From assembly GCA_041690035.1 (NCBI GenBank), contig JBDNFC010000048.1, positions 14,210 through 78,209 on the forward strand: 64,000 nt of DNA, read 5' to 3'. Made by a program: the position numbers and the translations under genes. The notes beneath the pieces were generated by a model, which had not been told where the DNA came from, ran no database searches, and saw only the letters and a program-made list of their open reading frames with translations. The stretch comes from CALSPH01 sp041690035. Its GTDB lineage: Bacteria; Bacteroidota; Bacteroidia; NS11-12g; UBA955. Of the stretch, positions 54,521-63,844 are shown piece after piece (position 1 is the first letter of the stretch; every line of letters starts with the position of its first letter).

Positions 54521-55970
54521 GTTTAATCAAAAAAAAACTTTTTTTAACTTATTAAGCAATAACTATGTCATTGCTATAGTGCTGCTTCTTATCCATATTC
54601 CTTTTATTAATGCAGACCCTTTTGTGCTGCTAGATAATAGCAGAGGTGCTTTTACAGACGAAGGTTTATACCTTTATCAAATATCAAACTATTTAAAAGG
54701 ATTTGGATTTGATATCAATGGAAGTGACGGTTTTTTAAAAACGCCTATTTATAATCTCTTAGTTGCGCCTTTTCATCACTTTTTTGGCATATTGGGTGTT
54801 AGATTTATTTGCCTTTTTTATTTTATTATTGCAGTTTTACAACTTTTAAAAAACAGCTTTTTTAGATATAAGCTTTTAGTTATTTTGCTAATATTGAGTC
54901 TTCCAACAATTTTTTTTCATATTCATTTAGCAATGGCCGAAATATTGGCTATAAGTTTTCTGATTATTTCTTTTCAAACATTATTTAGCGTTCAGTTAGA
55001 CAAAAAATATTGGAGTTTGGTTTATTTTTTATTTGCTATTGGGTGCAAGATACAATTTGCTTATTTATTGTTTTTGCTTCCACTATATATTATTTATTTA
55101 CCTTCTCTTAGCCTAAACAAACACAGGAGAGCTTTAGTTATTATTTTACTTTTAGTATTATCAACTCTTATATTTCTAATATTAAACTGGCAATCATATT
55201 GTTATATCATTTCTAATCAGTCTCAAGGAAAATTTCAAGAATTTGGACACCTCCTACTTAGGTTAAAAATTAACCTAACATTTATTTTTCAAAACATTTA
55301 TAACAAATTGTTTCTAATATTTTTTTTACTATTGCTATCTGCCTATTTATTTTTAAGTTTTTCGAAGAAAATAAAATTTAAACCAATACTACTATTATTG
55401 GGCTTTTGGCTTTTGATAGAATCACACAAACTGTTTTTAATTTATCTTCCTCAGCGGTATCTATTTAGTTGGTTTTGTGCAATTGGACTATTGTTTTATT
55501 ATCTTTTTTATGAAATACTATCATTCAGCACAAAAAGTAAGTTTGTCTTATTAGGCATTAATATAATTCTGTTTTTTGCTTGCATTTATCAATATTTATT
55601 TTACACCCAAACCATTAATCATCAAGTTAATAATGCCCAAGAAATAGTGAAAAAATATGCCAAAAATAGCACTGTTATAGCTGGACCTTGGGCGCCAAGT
55701 TTAGGCCTAGACTTACCTAATAAAACATCTACGGCTTGGTTTAATTATTATGAAAACACCACTTTATGGAACAATGAAAATTCTCTTATTATAGCAGAAA
55801 CAAATTTTGCAGACAATGACAGTGTTTTTATAAAAAGATTGGATGCTAAGCTTCAACTAATTATGATAGATAGTTTTATAATTAAAGATTGGAAAATAGG
55901 GGTGTTCAAATTAACACAAATAACACCTAAAATCCTTGTTTTTAACAGTGAAGCTTGGAAACAATATTGA
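54498..55970 (+). CDS. Polytopic membrane protein, GT-C-like
   Basis: About 490 aa from ATG 54498, overlapping ddl by 23 bases. Around eleven hydrophobic helices occupy residues 25-370. A short loop after the first helix has RGAFTDEGLYLYQISNYLK, an acidic DE pair placed like that of GT39/ArnT-type lipid-linked glycosyltransferases. The C-terminal 120 residues are soluble. Sugar transfer at the membrane is plausible but not demonstrated. Confidence 0.65.
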   Translation: MPLKLPDKFNQKKTFFNLLSNNYVIAIVLLLIHIPFINADPFVLLDNSRGAFTDEGLYLYQISNYLKGFGFDINGSDGFLKTPIYNLLVAPFHHFFGILGVRFICLFYFIIAVLQLLKNSFFRYKLLVILLILSLPTIFFHIHLAMAEILAISFLIISFQTLFSVQLDKKYWSLVYFLFAIGCKIQFAYLLFLLPLYIIYLPSLSLNKHRRALVIILLLVLSTLIFLILNWQSYCYIISNQSQGKFQEFGHLLLRLKINLTFIFQNIYNKLFLIFFLLLLSAYLFLSFSKKIKFKPILLLLGFWLLIESHKLFLIYLPQRYLFSWFCAIGLLFYYLFYEILSFSTKSKFVLLGINIILFFACIYQYLFYTQTINHQVNNAQEIVKKYAKNSTVIAGPWAPSLGLDLPNKTSTAWFNYYENTTLWNNENSLIIAETNFADNDSVFIKRLDAKLQLIMIDSFIIKDWKIGVFKLTQITPKILVFNSEAWKQY

Positions 55971-56022
55971 AATTATGCTCCATCTAAAGAAAAAAATCTG
56001 TTTATTATTTCTTTTCTAACAA

Positions 56023-56400
56023 TTATCCCAGCATTTCCTGGTAGGCATCTGCATCCATAAGTTGGTCTAACTCTGAAGGATTATTCATTTTTATTTTTAT
56101 CATCCATCCATCTGTATAAGGATTACTATTTACATTTTCAGGATTGGTTTCTAAACTTTTATTAAAAGAAATAATCTCTCCACTAAGGGGCATAAACAAA
56201 TCTGAAACTGTTTTTACCGCCTCTACTGTGCCAAAAGTGGACTCCTTTTCTAAAGTTTCTCCTTCTGTTTCTATCTCAATAAAAACGATATCACCCAATT
56301 CACCTTGGGCAAAATCTGTGATACCAATTGTAGCAATGTCGTTTTCTACACTCACCCACTCGTGGTCTTTGGTGTATTTTAAATTTTGTGGAATATTCAT
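56023..56400 (-). CDS. gcvH: Glycine cleavage system H protein
   Basis: 125 aa lipoyl carrier. YTKDHEWVSVENDIATIGIT, and the lipoylated Lys in FGTVEAVKTVSDLFMP (about residue 63). It shuttles the methylamine group between GcvP, GcvT and Lpd. Located 18 bases after accD, an arrangement with no obvious metabolic reason. Confidence 0.96.
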   Translation of the reverse strand: MNIPQNLKYTKDHEWVSVENDIATIGITDFAQGELGDIVFIEIETEGETLEKESTFGTVEAVKTVSDLFMPLSGEIISFNKSLETNPENVNSNPYTDGWMIKIKMNNPSELDQLMDADAYQEMLG

Positions 56401-56418
56401 ATTTATGTTTAATGTTAT

Positions 56419-57267
56419 TTATTTGTAATAAATTATTTTTGCCAAGGTACTTAATTTTTCTTTTAACTCTGGTCTAGTAACTATAAAATCAATAAAACCA
56501 TGCTCTAACAAAAACTCCGCACTTTGAAAACCTTTTGGTAAATCTTTACCTATTGTTTCTTTTATTACCCTAGGGCCTGCAAATCCTATTAATGCCTCTG
56601 GTTCTGCAATATTAAAATCGCCTAGCATAGCAAAACTTGCGGTAATACCACCTGTTGTTGGGTCTGTTAACAACGAAATATATGGTATTTTGGCTTGAGC
56701 CAATAAAGCCAATTTTGAAGAAGTTTTAGCCATTTGCATTAAAGAAAATGCTGCCTCTTGCATTCTAGCTCCACCCGTTTTGCTTATAATCAATAGGGGC
56801 TGTTTATTTTCTCTTGCATGGTCTATAGCCCTGCCTATTTTTTCTCCCACTACGCTGCCCATACTTCCTCCAATAAAATCAAAGTCCATGCAGGCAACAG
56901 TCCAATCCAATTCATTAATTTTTCCAGTAGCTGTGCGCACTGCATCTTTAAGACCAGTGTTCTCCATTGTGGTTTTTATCCGCTCTGTGTATGCTTTGGT
57001 ATCAACAAAAGTTAGGGGATCGCCCGAAACAATGTTGTCAAAAAGTTCAATAAATTCATTGTTGTCAAAAAGTAATTTAAAATACCCTGCGCTATTTAAC
57101 CTAACGTAGAATCCGCAAGAGGTGCAAACATTAAAATTGAGTTCAAAATCTTTTTGAGGAGTAACCGTTTTACATCGTTTGCACTTATACCACAAGCCAT
57201 CTGGAGTAGCCATTTTGTCTTGTGTTTTGGTAACAATATTTTCTTTTACACGTTTAAACCAGCTCAT
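56419..57267 (-). CDS. accD: Acetyl-CoA carboxylase carboxyltransferase subunit beta
   Basis: 282 aa. N-terminal zinc ribbon (CKRC ... CTSCG), then the carboxyltransferase core (GGSMGSVVGEKI, ISKTGGARMQEA, DPTTGGITASFAMLGD, FAGPRVIKETI). Forms the transferase half with AccA to make malonyl-CoA. Full length. Follows the aldolase gene by 29 bases. Confidence 0.97.
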   Translation of the reverse strand: MSWFKRVKENIVTKTQDKMATPDGLWYKCKRCKTVTPQKDFELNFNVCTSCGFYVRLNSAGYFKLLFDNNEFIELFDNIVSGDPLTFVDTKAYTERIKTTMENTGLKDAVRTATGKINELDWTVACMDFDFIGGSMGSVVGEKIGRAIDHARENKQPLLIISKTGGARMQEAAFSLMQMAKTSSKLALLAQAKIPYISLLTDPTTGGITASFAMLGDFNIAEPEALIGFAGPRVIKETIGKDLPKGFQSAEFLLEHGFIDFIVTRPELKEKLSTLAKIIYYK

Positions 57268-57296
57268 TTTTAATATTTTTAATTATATATTTTAGC

Positions 57297-58349
57297 TTAA
57301 GCCAAATCTATGCTTTTGTCTAAATAGACATCTTGTATTGCATTAAGCAGCGATATACCTTCCTTCATAGGCTTTTGAAAAGCTTTTCTTCCAGATATTA
57401 GCCCGTGTCCACCAGCTCGCTTATTAATTACTGCTGTAGATACAGCTTCCAAAAGATCAGTTTCTCCTGTACTTGCTCCTCCACTATTTATCAAGCCTTG
57501 CTTTCCTAAATAGCAATTTGCTACTTGATACCTTGTTAAGTCTATTGGATGATTAGAAGTTAAATCTGCATAAACTTTTTTATCTGTTTTACCATAGTTT
57601 ATTGCAGTGTAACCGCCATTGTTGGTTGGCAATTTTTGTTTTATTATATCAGCTTGTATAGTTACACCTAAATGATTGGCTTGTGCTGTAAGATCTGCTG
57701 CTGCATGATAATCAATTCCATCTTTAACAAACCCACTATTTCGTAAATAACACCATAAAATGGTTGCCATTCCTAATTCGTGTGCCCTTTCAAAAGCTGT
57801 TGCCACTCCTTGAATTTGTCGGGTACTTTCATCAGATCCAAAATAGATAGTAGCACCCACGGCAGTAGCGCCCAAATTCCATGCTTCATCTACAGACCCA
57901 AACATAATTTGGTCATACTTATTGGGGTATGATAAAAACTCATTGTGATTAATTTTTACTATAAACGGAATTTTATGTGCATACTTTCTGCTACAAGAGG
58001 CCAAAACGCCAAAAGTAGATGCCACAGCATTACAGTTCCCCTCTATAGCTAATTTTACAATGTTTTCTGGATCAAAATAAATGGGATTAGCAGCAAATGA
58101 CGCACCCGCACTATGCTCTATTCCTTGATCTACTGGTAATATAGAAACATATCCTGTATTGGCCAATCTGCCACTTCCATAAATGCTGCTCAAACTTTTT
58201 AAAACCTGTGGTGAACGATTGCTTGGCCCAAAAGACTGATCTATAAAATGTGGCCCTGGAGCCATTATCAAAGATTTATCAATTGTTTTGCAGGTATGAT
58301 TTAATAAATTTGAGGCTTCTGCGCCTAAGATATCAGCAATTTTTGACAT
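57297..58349 (-). CDS. fbaB: Class I fructose-bisphosphate aldolase (FbaB/DhnA type)
   Basis: 350 aa, the same length as E. coli FbaB and very similar to it by eye (TGYVSILPVDQGIEHSAGAS, GATIYFGSDES, WCYLRNSGFVKDG, INSGGASTGETDL). The Schiff-base Lys is expected in ADIIKQKLP. Cleaves fructose-1,6-bisphosphate in glycolysis/gluconeogenesis. Head of an aldolase-accD-gcvH run. Confidence 0.95.
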   Translation of the reverse strand: MSKIADILGAEASNLLNHTCKTIDKSLIMAPGPHFIDQSFGPSNRSPQVLKSLSSIYGSGRLANTGYVSILPVDQGIEHSAGASFAANPIYFDPENIVKLAIEGNCNAVASTFGVLASCSRKYAHKIPFIVKINHNEFLSYPNKYDQIMFGSVDEAWNLGATAVGATIYFGSDESTRQIQGVATAFERAHELGMATILWCYLRNSGFVKDGIDYHAAADLTAQANHLGVTIQADIIKQKLPTNNGGYTAINYGKTDKKVYADLTSNHPIDLTRYQVANCYLGKQGLINSGGASTGETDLLEAVSTAVINKRAGGHGLISGRKAFQKPMKEGISLLNAIQDVYLDKSIDLA

Positions 58350-58446
58350 GTAATTTTTTTGTAATTGAAGCGCAAAATTACATTATTTGGTCAAAATTTC
58401 AAATTTATATTATTTTATGTGCTTTTTATTGATAGATAAATAGATA

Positions 58447-58785
58447 CTATGGCCTGTAAATTAGTTTTTGAACAGACGTTTGCTCATTTTTTGCCTCTAT
58501 TTTTACCAAATAAACGCCCGAGACTATTTGTAATCCTTTTAAATCTATTACTGTGTTATTATCCTGATTTGCCGCCATTTCTTTCTCATATACAATTGCA
58601 CCTAAAATATTCGTTATCACAATTTTATAATTGTTTGTAGCATTATAACTAATAGTAATATTTTGATTACTAGGATTTGGGTAAATAGAAAAGTTTGGTT
58701 TTTCTGCACTTATTTTTATAGCAAATAGAAAAATAACCAGAATAAATATATACTCGATTGCTTTAAAATTGTTTTTTGTGTTCAT
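58447..58785 (-). CDS. Stand-alone T9SS type A sorting domain protein
   Basis: 112 aa in total: hydrophobic signal/anchor (YIFILVIFLFAIKISA) and then only a sorting domain, FSIYPNPSNQNITISYN ... VITNILGAIVYEKEM ... IDLKGLQIVSGVYLVKI ... LIYRP. There is no cargo domain. It is either a minimal surface protein or a remnant of a larger one; the frame is intact and has a normal start. Confidence 0.7.
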   Translation of the reverse strand: MNTKNNFKAIEYIFILVIFLFAIKISAEKPNFSIYPNPSNQNITISYNATNNYKIVITNILGAIVYEKEMAANQDNNTVIDLKGLQIVSGVYLVKIEAKNEQTSVQKLIYRP

Positions 58786-58847
58786 GATTTTAGAAATTTA
58801 TAGCTACCAGCTGCAATACACCAAATAGTATACCACAAATAAATTGC

Positions 58848-59831
58848 TTAAAATTTTCGTGGTTTATATTTTCTTGCAACAGCTGCAATAGCAGCAATAT
58901 GCTCCGGAGTTGTTCCACAACAACCGCCCACCAAATTAACAAAACCATTTTCACAAAAATCTTTTATTGATAGGGCCATAGCCTCTGCACTTTCGTCATA
59001 TTGTCCAAACTCGTTTGGTAATCCTGCATTGGGATAGCAACTTACAAAACAATTTGCAATTTTTGATAATGAGGCTAAAAATGGGCGCATTTGAGACGCT
59101 CCTAAGGCACAATTTAGCCCCACACTTAGCAAATCTGCATGAGCAATAGAAATATAAAATGCTTCTGTTGTTTGACCGCTCAAAGTTCTGCCACTTGCAT
59201 CAGTAATGGTGCCACTAACCATAATAGGTATCTTTATATTTAATTCTTCTATCAAAGAATTTAAGGCAAATAATGCTGCTTTGCAATTTAAAGTATCGAA
59301 AACTGTTTCTACCAAAAGCATATCTACACCGCCATCAATAAGTGCTTTTGCTTGTTCTACATACACTTTTACCAAATCCATAAACCCAACTTCTCTATAC
59401 CCTGGATTGTTTACATCAGGACTTAAAGAAGCAGTCTTATTTGTGGGGCCAAGCGCGCCAGCAACAAACCTAGGTTTTGAAGGATTTTTTGCGGTAATCA
59501 ATTCAGCACATTCTTTTGCAATCTTAGCCGACTGAAAATTTAGCTCATAAACATACGATTGCAAATTATAATCGGCCATACTAATGGCATTAGAACTAAA
59601 TGTGTTGGTTTCAATAATATCTGCACCTGCTTCTAAATATTGAGTATGAATCTCTCTAATAATATCGGGTTGGGTTATAGAGAGAAGGTCATTGTTTCCC
59701 TTTTGAGATTTTGTCAACCCTTTTAGATTTCCACAAAAATCTTCTTCCGACAAGGTATGGCGTTGAATCATTGTGCCCATTGCGCCATCTATAATCATTA
59801 TGCGCTCTTTTAATATATCTTGTATTTGCAT
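58848..59831 (-). CDS. Homocysteine S-methyltransferase domain protein (N-terminal module of MetH)
   Basis: 327 aa, corresponding to the first domain of cobalamin-dependent methionine synthase: GAMGTMIQRHTLSEEDFCG, VETVFDTLNCKAAL, zinc ligands in GLNCALG and GGCCGTTPEHI. The folate, B12 and reactivation domains are not here, so MetH is split, as in a number of Bacteroidota, with the rest encoded elsewhere. It begins 5 bases after mgtE. Confidence 0.9.
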   Translation of the reverse strand: MQIQDILKERIMIIDGAMGTMIQRHTLSEEDFCGNLKGLTKSQKGNNDLLSITQPDIIREIHTQYLEAGADIIETNTFSSNAISMADYNLQSYVYELNFQSAKIAKECAELITAKNPSKPRFVAGALGPTNKTASLSPDVNNPGYREVGFMDLVKVYVEQAKALIDGGVDMLLVETVFDTLNCKAALFALNSLIEELNIKIPIMVSGTITDASGRTLSGQTTEAFYISIAHADLLSVGLNCALGASQMRPFLASLSKIANCFVSCYPNAGLPNEFGQYDESAEAMALSIKDFCENGFVNLVGGCCGTTPEHIAAIAAVARKYKPRKF

Positions 59832-59836
59832 TTTTA

Positions 59837-61195
59837 TTACATAATTAACCCTCCAATATAAAAATAAACTGAAAGACCTAATATATCGTTAGTGGTTGTT
59901 ATAAAAGGCCCAGTAGCAAGTGCCGGGTCTATATTCAGTTTGTTAAGAATCAAAGGAGTAATGGTGCCCAATATACTTGCAAATATAATTACTGAAAGCA
60001 GGGCCACGCTCACTGTAATTCCTAAATTGCCTTGCAGATTGCCAGCAAAATTCCATAAAAGGAGCAATATAGCACACACCATCCCATTGATTAATGCCAC
60101 CAAAAATTCTTTGCCCAATTTTGGCATAATTGTTTCAGAACCTAATGTATTATTTGCCAACCCTTGCACCACTATTGCCGAAGATTGCACACCAGCATTG
60201 CCGCCCATTGCCGCTACCAAAGGCATAAAAAATGCCATTTTGGGAAAAGCAGCTAAGGCAGGTTCATAATTGGCAAGTATTGCAGAAGTAAAAATACCAC
60301 CTGCCAAACCCACTACCAGCCATGGCAATCGAGCCCTAGAGAGTATCCAAACCTTATCTGTAGATTCTATATTTTCAGAAATACCAGAGGCTAATTGATA
60401 ATCCTTATCCGACTCTTCTTTACTAAAATCTACAATATCATCAATGGTAATGCGCCCTTGCAACCTATCTAAAGCATCAACAACTGGTATCGCATCTAAA
60501 TCATATTTATACATTTTTGCTGCCACATCTTCTGCATCGTCATAAACATTTACCTTAATTAGGTCTTCGTTTTTTTTAATGATATTGCTTACTTTTGTAT
60601 TTGCTTTATTTAAAATAATTTCTTTTAATGATACAATACCCAATAATTTATCAAACTCATTTACAGCATAGATAGTATAAATTTTGCTCACATTTTCTGC
60701 CTGAGCCCTTATTTCATCAATACATTCGCTAACAGTGTGAGTATAGTTTACTTTAATTAATTCTTTTGCCATCAATCCACCAGCAGAGTTTTCTGGATAG
60801 TGAAGCAATGATATAATTTGACCTGCAAAATCTTTATCTTCTAAAAACGAGAGTACTTCATTTGCCTTTTGTGTAGGCAATTCATTTATTAAATCTACAG
60901 CATCATCAGAGTCTAATTTTTCTATAAATCTAATAGCAATTTCTTGGGCAGTATACCCTTTAAAAAATCGTGCAAGAATATCGTCATTTAAAGATCGTAC
61001 AACATTTACTGAAGCCTCATCGTCTAGCACATCTATAATATACTTAGCATTCTCTAGTGGTATGTCATAAAAAATATCCGCAATATCCTCTGGATGAAAA
61101 TCATTGAGAATAGAAAGAACATCTGCAGCAATTTTATGCTCACATGCCTCTTGCAAAAGCAGGAGTTGTTTTTTATCTATTCTATCAGAAATCAT
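59837..61195 (-). CDS. mgtE: Magnesium transporter MgtE
   Basis: 452 aa: N-terminal helical MgtE domain (1-130), CBS pair (about 135-260) that senses cytosolic Mg2+, and five membrane helices from about 290. PLVAAMGGNAGVQSSAIVVQGLA and ATGPFITTTNDILGL form the conserved channel elements. Overlaps rsmA by 4 bases. Confidence 0.95.
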   Translation of the reverse strand: MISDRIDKKQLLLLQEACEHKIAADVLSILNDFHPEDIADIFYDIPLENAKYIIDVLDDEASVNVVRSLNDDILARFFKGYTAQEIAIRFIEKLDSDDAVDLINELPTQKANEVLSFLEDKDFAGQIISLLHYPENSAGGLMAKELIKVNYTHTVSECIDEIRAQAENVSKIYTIYAVNEFDKLLGIVSLKEIILNKANTKVSNIIKKNEDLIKVNVYDDAEDVAAKMYKYDLDAIPVVDALDRLQGRITIDDIVDFSKEESDKDYQLASGISENIESTDKVWILSRARLPWLVVGLAGGIFTSAILANYEPALAAFPKMAFFMPLVAAMGGNAGVQSSAIVVQGLANNTLGSETIMPKLGKEFLVALINGMVCAILLLLWNFAGNLQGNLGITVSVALLSVIIFASILGTITPLILNKLNIDPALATGPFITTTNDILGLSVYFYIGGLIM

Positions 61196-61956
61196 TTAAT
61201 TTGATAAAGCATTTCACTAAGGTGAATGAATTGGGCAAAGTTAAGTTGTTCTGGTCTAAATGTAAAGTAAGTTTTATCCTCAAGTTTATCTATTTGATAA
61301 GTGGCTAAACTATTGCGTAACATTTTTCTTCGCTGATTGAATGCTGTTTTAATTACATTTTTATAATATATGTATGGAATAGGCAGCGAAAAATTCTCTT
61401 TTATACAAGCAGATATTACTCCAGACTTTACCTTTGGTGCTGGAAAAAAAGCACCTTCATTTACAGTAAATTCATACTTTGTGTCGAAATAAGTGCTTAA
61501 TAAAACAGACAATATTCCGTAGGTTTTAGAACCTTCTTTTGCACACAAGCGTTCTGCAACCTCTTTTTGAAACATTCCTGCAAAATGTACAATTTTTGGA
61601 ATATTGTCTAATATCTTAAACACTATCTGAGAGGAAATATTATATGGAAAATTACCAATTACTGAAATTTTATTTTCTAAAATTGAAAGGTCATACGTTA
61701 AAAAATCTGCTAAAATAATTTGTTCTTTTATTGCCGGATAATTAGCGTGCATGTATTCAATACTTTCTGAGTCTATATCTAGCGCAATCAACTTTTTACC
61801 CTGTTGATTGACTAAATACTTGGTCAACACCCCCTTGCCACATCCTATTTCAATTGCGTGGTTAATTTCAATATTTGCTTGCAAAGAGGCAACTTTTTGT
61901 GCAATTTTTTCGTCAGTTAAAAAGTGCTGTCCTAAATGTTTTTTTGGTGCAACCAT
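61192..61956 (-). CDS. rsmA: 16S rRNA (adenine1518/1519-N6)-dimethyltransferase
   Basis: 254 aa. KKHLGQHFLTD at the N-terminus, SAM-binding IEIGCGKGVLTKYL, and the catalytic NFPYNISSQIVF. Dimethylates two adjacent adenines near the 3' end of 16S rRNA, a late 30S assembly step. First gene of rsmA-mgtE-metH'. Confidence 0.96.
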   Translation of the reverse strand: MVAPKKHLGQHFLTDEKIAQKVASLQANIEINHAIEIGCGKGVLTKYLVNQQGKKLIALDIDSESIEYMHANYPAIKEQIILADFLTYDLSILENKISVIGNFPYNISSQIVFKILDNIPKIVHFAGMFQKEVAERLCAKEGSKTYGILSVLLSTYFDTKYEFTVNEGAFFPAPKVKSGVISACIKENFSLPIPYIYYKNVIKTAFNQRRKMLRNSLATYQIDKLEDKTYFTFRPEQLNFAQFIHLSEMLYQIK

Positions 61957-62088
61957 AATGCTGGGGTTAATTATATTTTTTGCCTTTAAGCTGGCAACAA
62001 AGCTAATGGTTTATTTTAATGTACCATAAAACATTTAATTTTTGGCACGATTTTAGTAAACATCATAACATAATATAAATCTAATACC

Positions 62089-62577
62089 ATGAAAAAAATT
62101 TTTTTAACACTCCTCGTTTCAAGTTTCATCGCTGGCGTATCAGCACAACCTAAGAAACCTGTAAAAAAGAACTCTTCGCCTACCATAACAAAGCCTATAA
62201 CTGTTAAATTAGCAGCAAAAGACTCTTTAGGAAACATTATTTTTGAAAAAGTAGTGCACGATTTTGGAAATATTCCACAAGGTGTGCCAGCCACTTTCAC
62301 TTTTAAGTTTACCAACACCAACCCAAGTTCTGTAACTATTAATCATTGTCAAGCTTCTTGCGGATGCACTGCTCCAAACTGGACTAAAGAACCAATACCT
62401 TCTGGTGGCACTGGAATAGTAGCTGCTACTTATAATGCAGCCTCTGTTGGGTCATTCAACAAATCTATTACTGTGCAAACAAATTTAGGAAGTATTACCT
62501 TAACTATTTCTGGAGTGGTTATTGGAACACCAACTGAGCCAGAACCATCACCAATAAAAATAGGCGGACAAGGATAG
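62089..62577 (+). CDS. DUF1573 secreted protein
   Basis: 162 aa. Signal peptide FLTLLVSSFIAGVSAQ, a Lys/Pro-rich linker (PKKPVKKNSSPT), then one DUF1573 domain: VVHDFGNIPQGVPATFTFKF, a SCGCTAPNW turn, and TVQTNLGSITLTISG. DUF1573 proteins are Ig-like, periplasmic or surface proteins of unknown function that are abundant in Bacteroidota. First of three DUF1573 genes in a row; separated from the second by a terminator. Confidence 0.88.
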   Translation: MKKIFLTLLVSSFIAGVSAQPKKPVKKNSSPTITKPITVKLAAKDSLGNIIFEKVVHDFGNIPQGVPATFTFKFTNTNPSSVTINHCQASCGCTAPNWTKEPIPSGGTGIVAATYNAASVGSFNKSITVQTNLGSITLTISGVVIGTPTEPEPSPIKIGGQG

Positions 62578-62613
62578 TAGCCATAGGCTGTTTATTTAAG
62601 TACCCGTTTATTC

Positions 62614-62658
62614 AAAAAAGAGTTTGAAAGTATTGTTACATTCAAGCTCTTTTTTTTA
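62614..62658 (+). terminator. Intrinsic terminator between DUF1573 genes
   Basis: GAGTTTGAA pairs with TTCAAGCTC (one G-U), extended by an A-run/T-run, with 12-nt loop and eight T after the stem. Confidence 0.8.
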
Positions 62659-62683
62659 CTATATTAACCATTAATCAAAATTT

Positions 62684-63055
62684 ATGTATAAATATATAAT
62701 CCTTTGTTTCTCAATTCTTATATTTTCTTCATTTAAAATATGCAATCCTGATGAACACATCTCCTTTGATAAAAAAACCCACGATTTTGGGAACATTACC
62801 CAAGGGGTTCCTGTTAGTTCCATTTTTGTGATTTCTAATATTGGTGAAGAAGATGTTTTAATAAATAATATCAAAACACAATGCGGCTGCACTTCTCCAA
62901 ATTATAGTAAAACACCAATCGCAAAAAGTGGCAAACAAAATATTACAGTGGGGTTTAATGCAGTAGTGGCAGGTTCATTCACAAAAAAATTAACTGTAGA
63001 AACTAATTTTGGGGAGGTAGAATTAATTATAAGAGGCAATGTTATTGCAAACTAA
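62684..63055 (+). CDS. DUF1573 secreted protein
   Basis: 123 aa. N-terminal hydrophobic signal (IILCFSILIFSSF), then a single DUF1573 domain: KKTHDFGNITQGVPVSSIFV, QCGCTSPNYSK and TVETNFGEVELIIRG, strongly resembling the first copy. Overlaps the third gene by 17 bases. Confidence 0.87.
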   Translation: MYKYIILCFSILIFSSFKICNPDEHISFDKKTHDFGNITQGVPVSSIFVISNIGEEDVLINNIKTQCGCTSPNYSKTPIAKSGKQNITVGFNAVVAGSFTKKLTVETNFGEVELIIRGNVIAN

Positions 63056-63767
63056 AATTCCAAAGGTTATCCTCTTTTTATTGGTTACCATATTAAGCCA
63101 AAACCTTTTTAGCCAAAACCGTCTATTATTTGATGAAGACACCGTTTATTTTAAACCACTTATTGACGGCCAAAAAGTAGAAATTTCTTACAAATTCAAA
63201 GTATTGGGCACAGAAAAACTTTATATTCATCAAATATATCCTGGCTGCAGCTGCACCACCCCAATCTACAGTTCTGATACGCTCAATGGAGGCGATTCTG
63301 GTAAAATAACACTTCAATTTGATTCAAAAACTTGGGGAGAAGATGGTGGACGACTTGTTAAAAAACACATTTATGTGCTCTATAATGGCGGTAGTCAAGT
63401 AATTTATTTTCATGGCGATGTACATTCTAAAGATTCTATTTCAAAAATAAAGTTTGATACCTTGGTTTTTGATTTAGGAAATATCGCACAAAACAGCGCC
63501 ACTAAATCTTATAAATTTACTTTTACAAATTACAATTACAATCCGGTAATGATTAAGAATATTAAATTTTCTAATTTTCAATCTAACCCTCAATGGTCAA
63601 AGGAACTTATTGCCCTAAATAGAATAGGAATAATTGAAGGAAGCTATTCTTTAGGAAAATTAGGTTCCTTTAATGAAAAAATTATAGTAGAAACTAATTT
63701 AGGAACCACTTTTTTAACCCTAAAAGGAACTGTTGTATCCTCTGCAATTGAAAGAAAACAAAAGTAA
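63039..63767 (+). CDS. DUF1573 protein with two repeats
   Basis: 242 aa. Signal peptide VILFLLVTILSQNLFSQ. The first repeat (about 25-130) keeps the Cys pair as GCSCTTPIY, the second (about 135-235) has lost both cysteines but keeps LVFDLGNIAQNSATKSYKF and VETNLGTTFLTLKG. Translationally coupled to the previous gene. Function unknown. Confidence 0.85.
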   Translation: MLLQTKIPKVILFLLVTILSQNLFSQNRLLFDEDTVYFKPLIDGQKVEISYKFKVLGTEKLYIHQIYPGCSCTTPIYSSDTLNGGDSGKITLQFDSKTWGEDGGRLVKKHIYVLYNGGSQVIYFHGDVHSKDSISKIKFDTLVFDLGNIAQNSATKSYKFTFTNYNYNPVMIKNIKFSNFQSNPQWSKELIALNRIGIIEGSYSLGKLGSFNEKIIVETNLGTTFLTLKGTVVSSAIERKQK

Positions 63768-63844
63768 AAATTACCATTTCTATTAAATCAAGAATATTAC
63801 CATCTTTAATTTTGCTTTTTTGCTACATAAAGATTAAAACCAAA

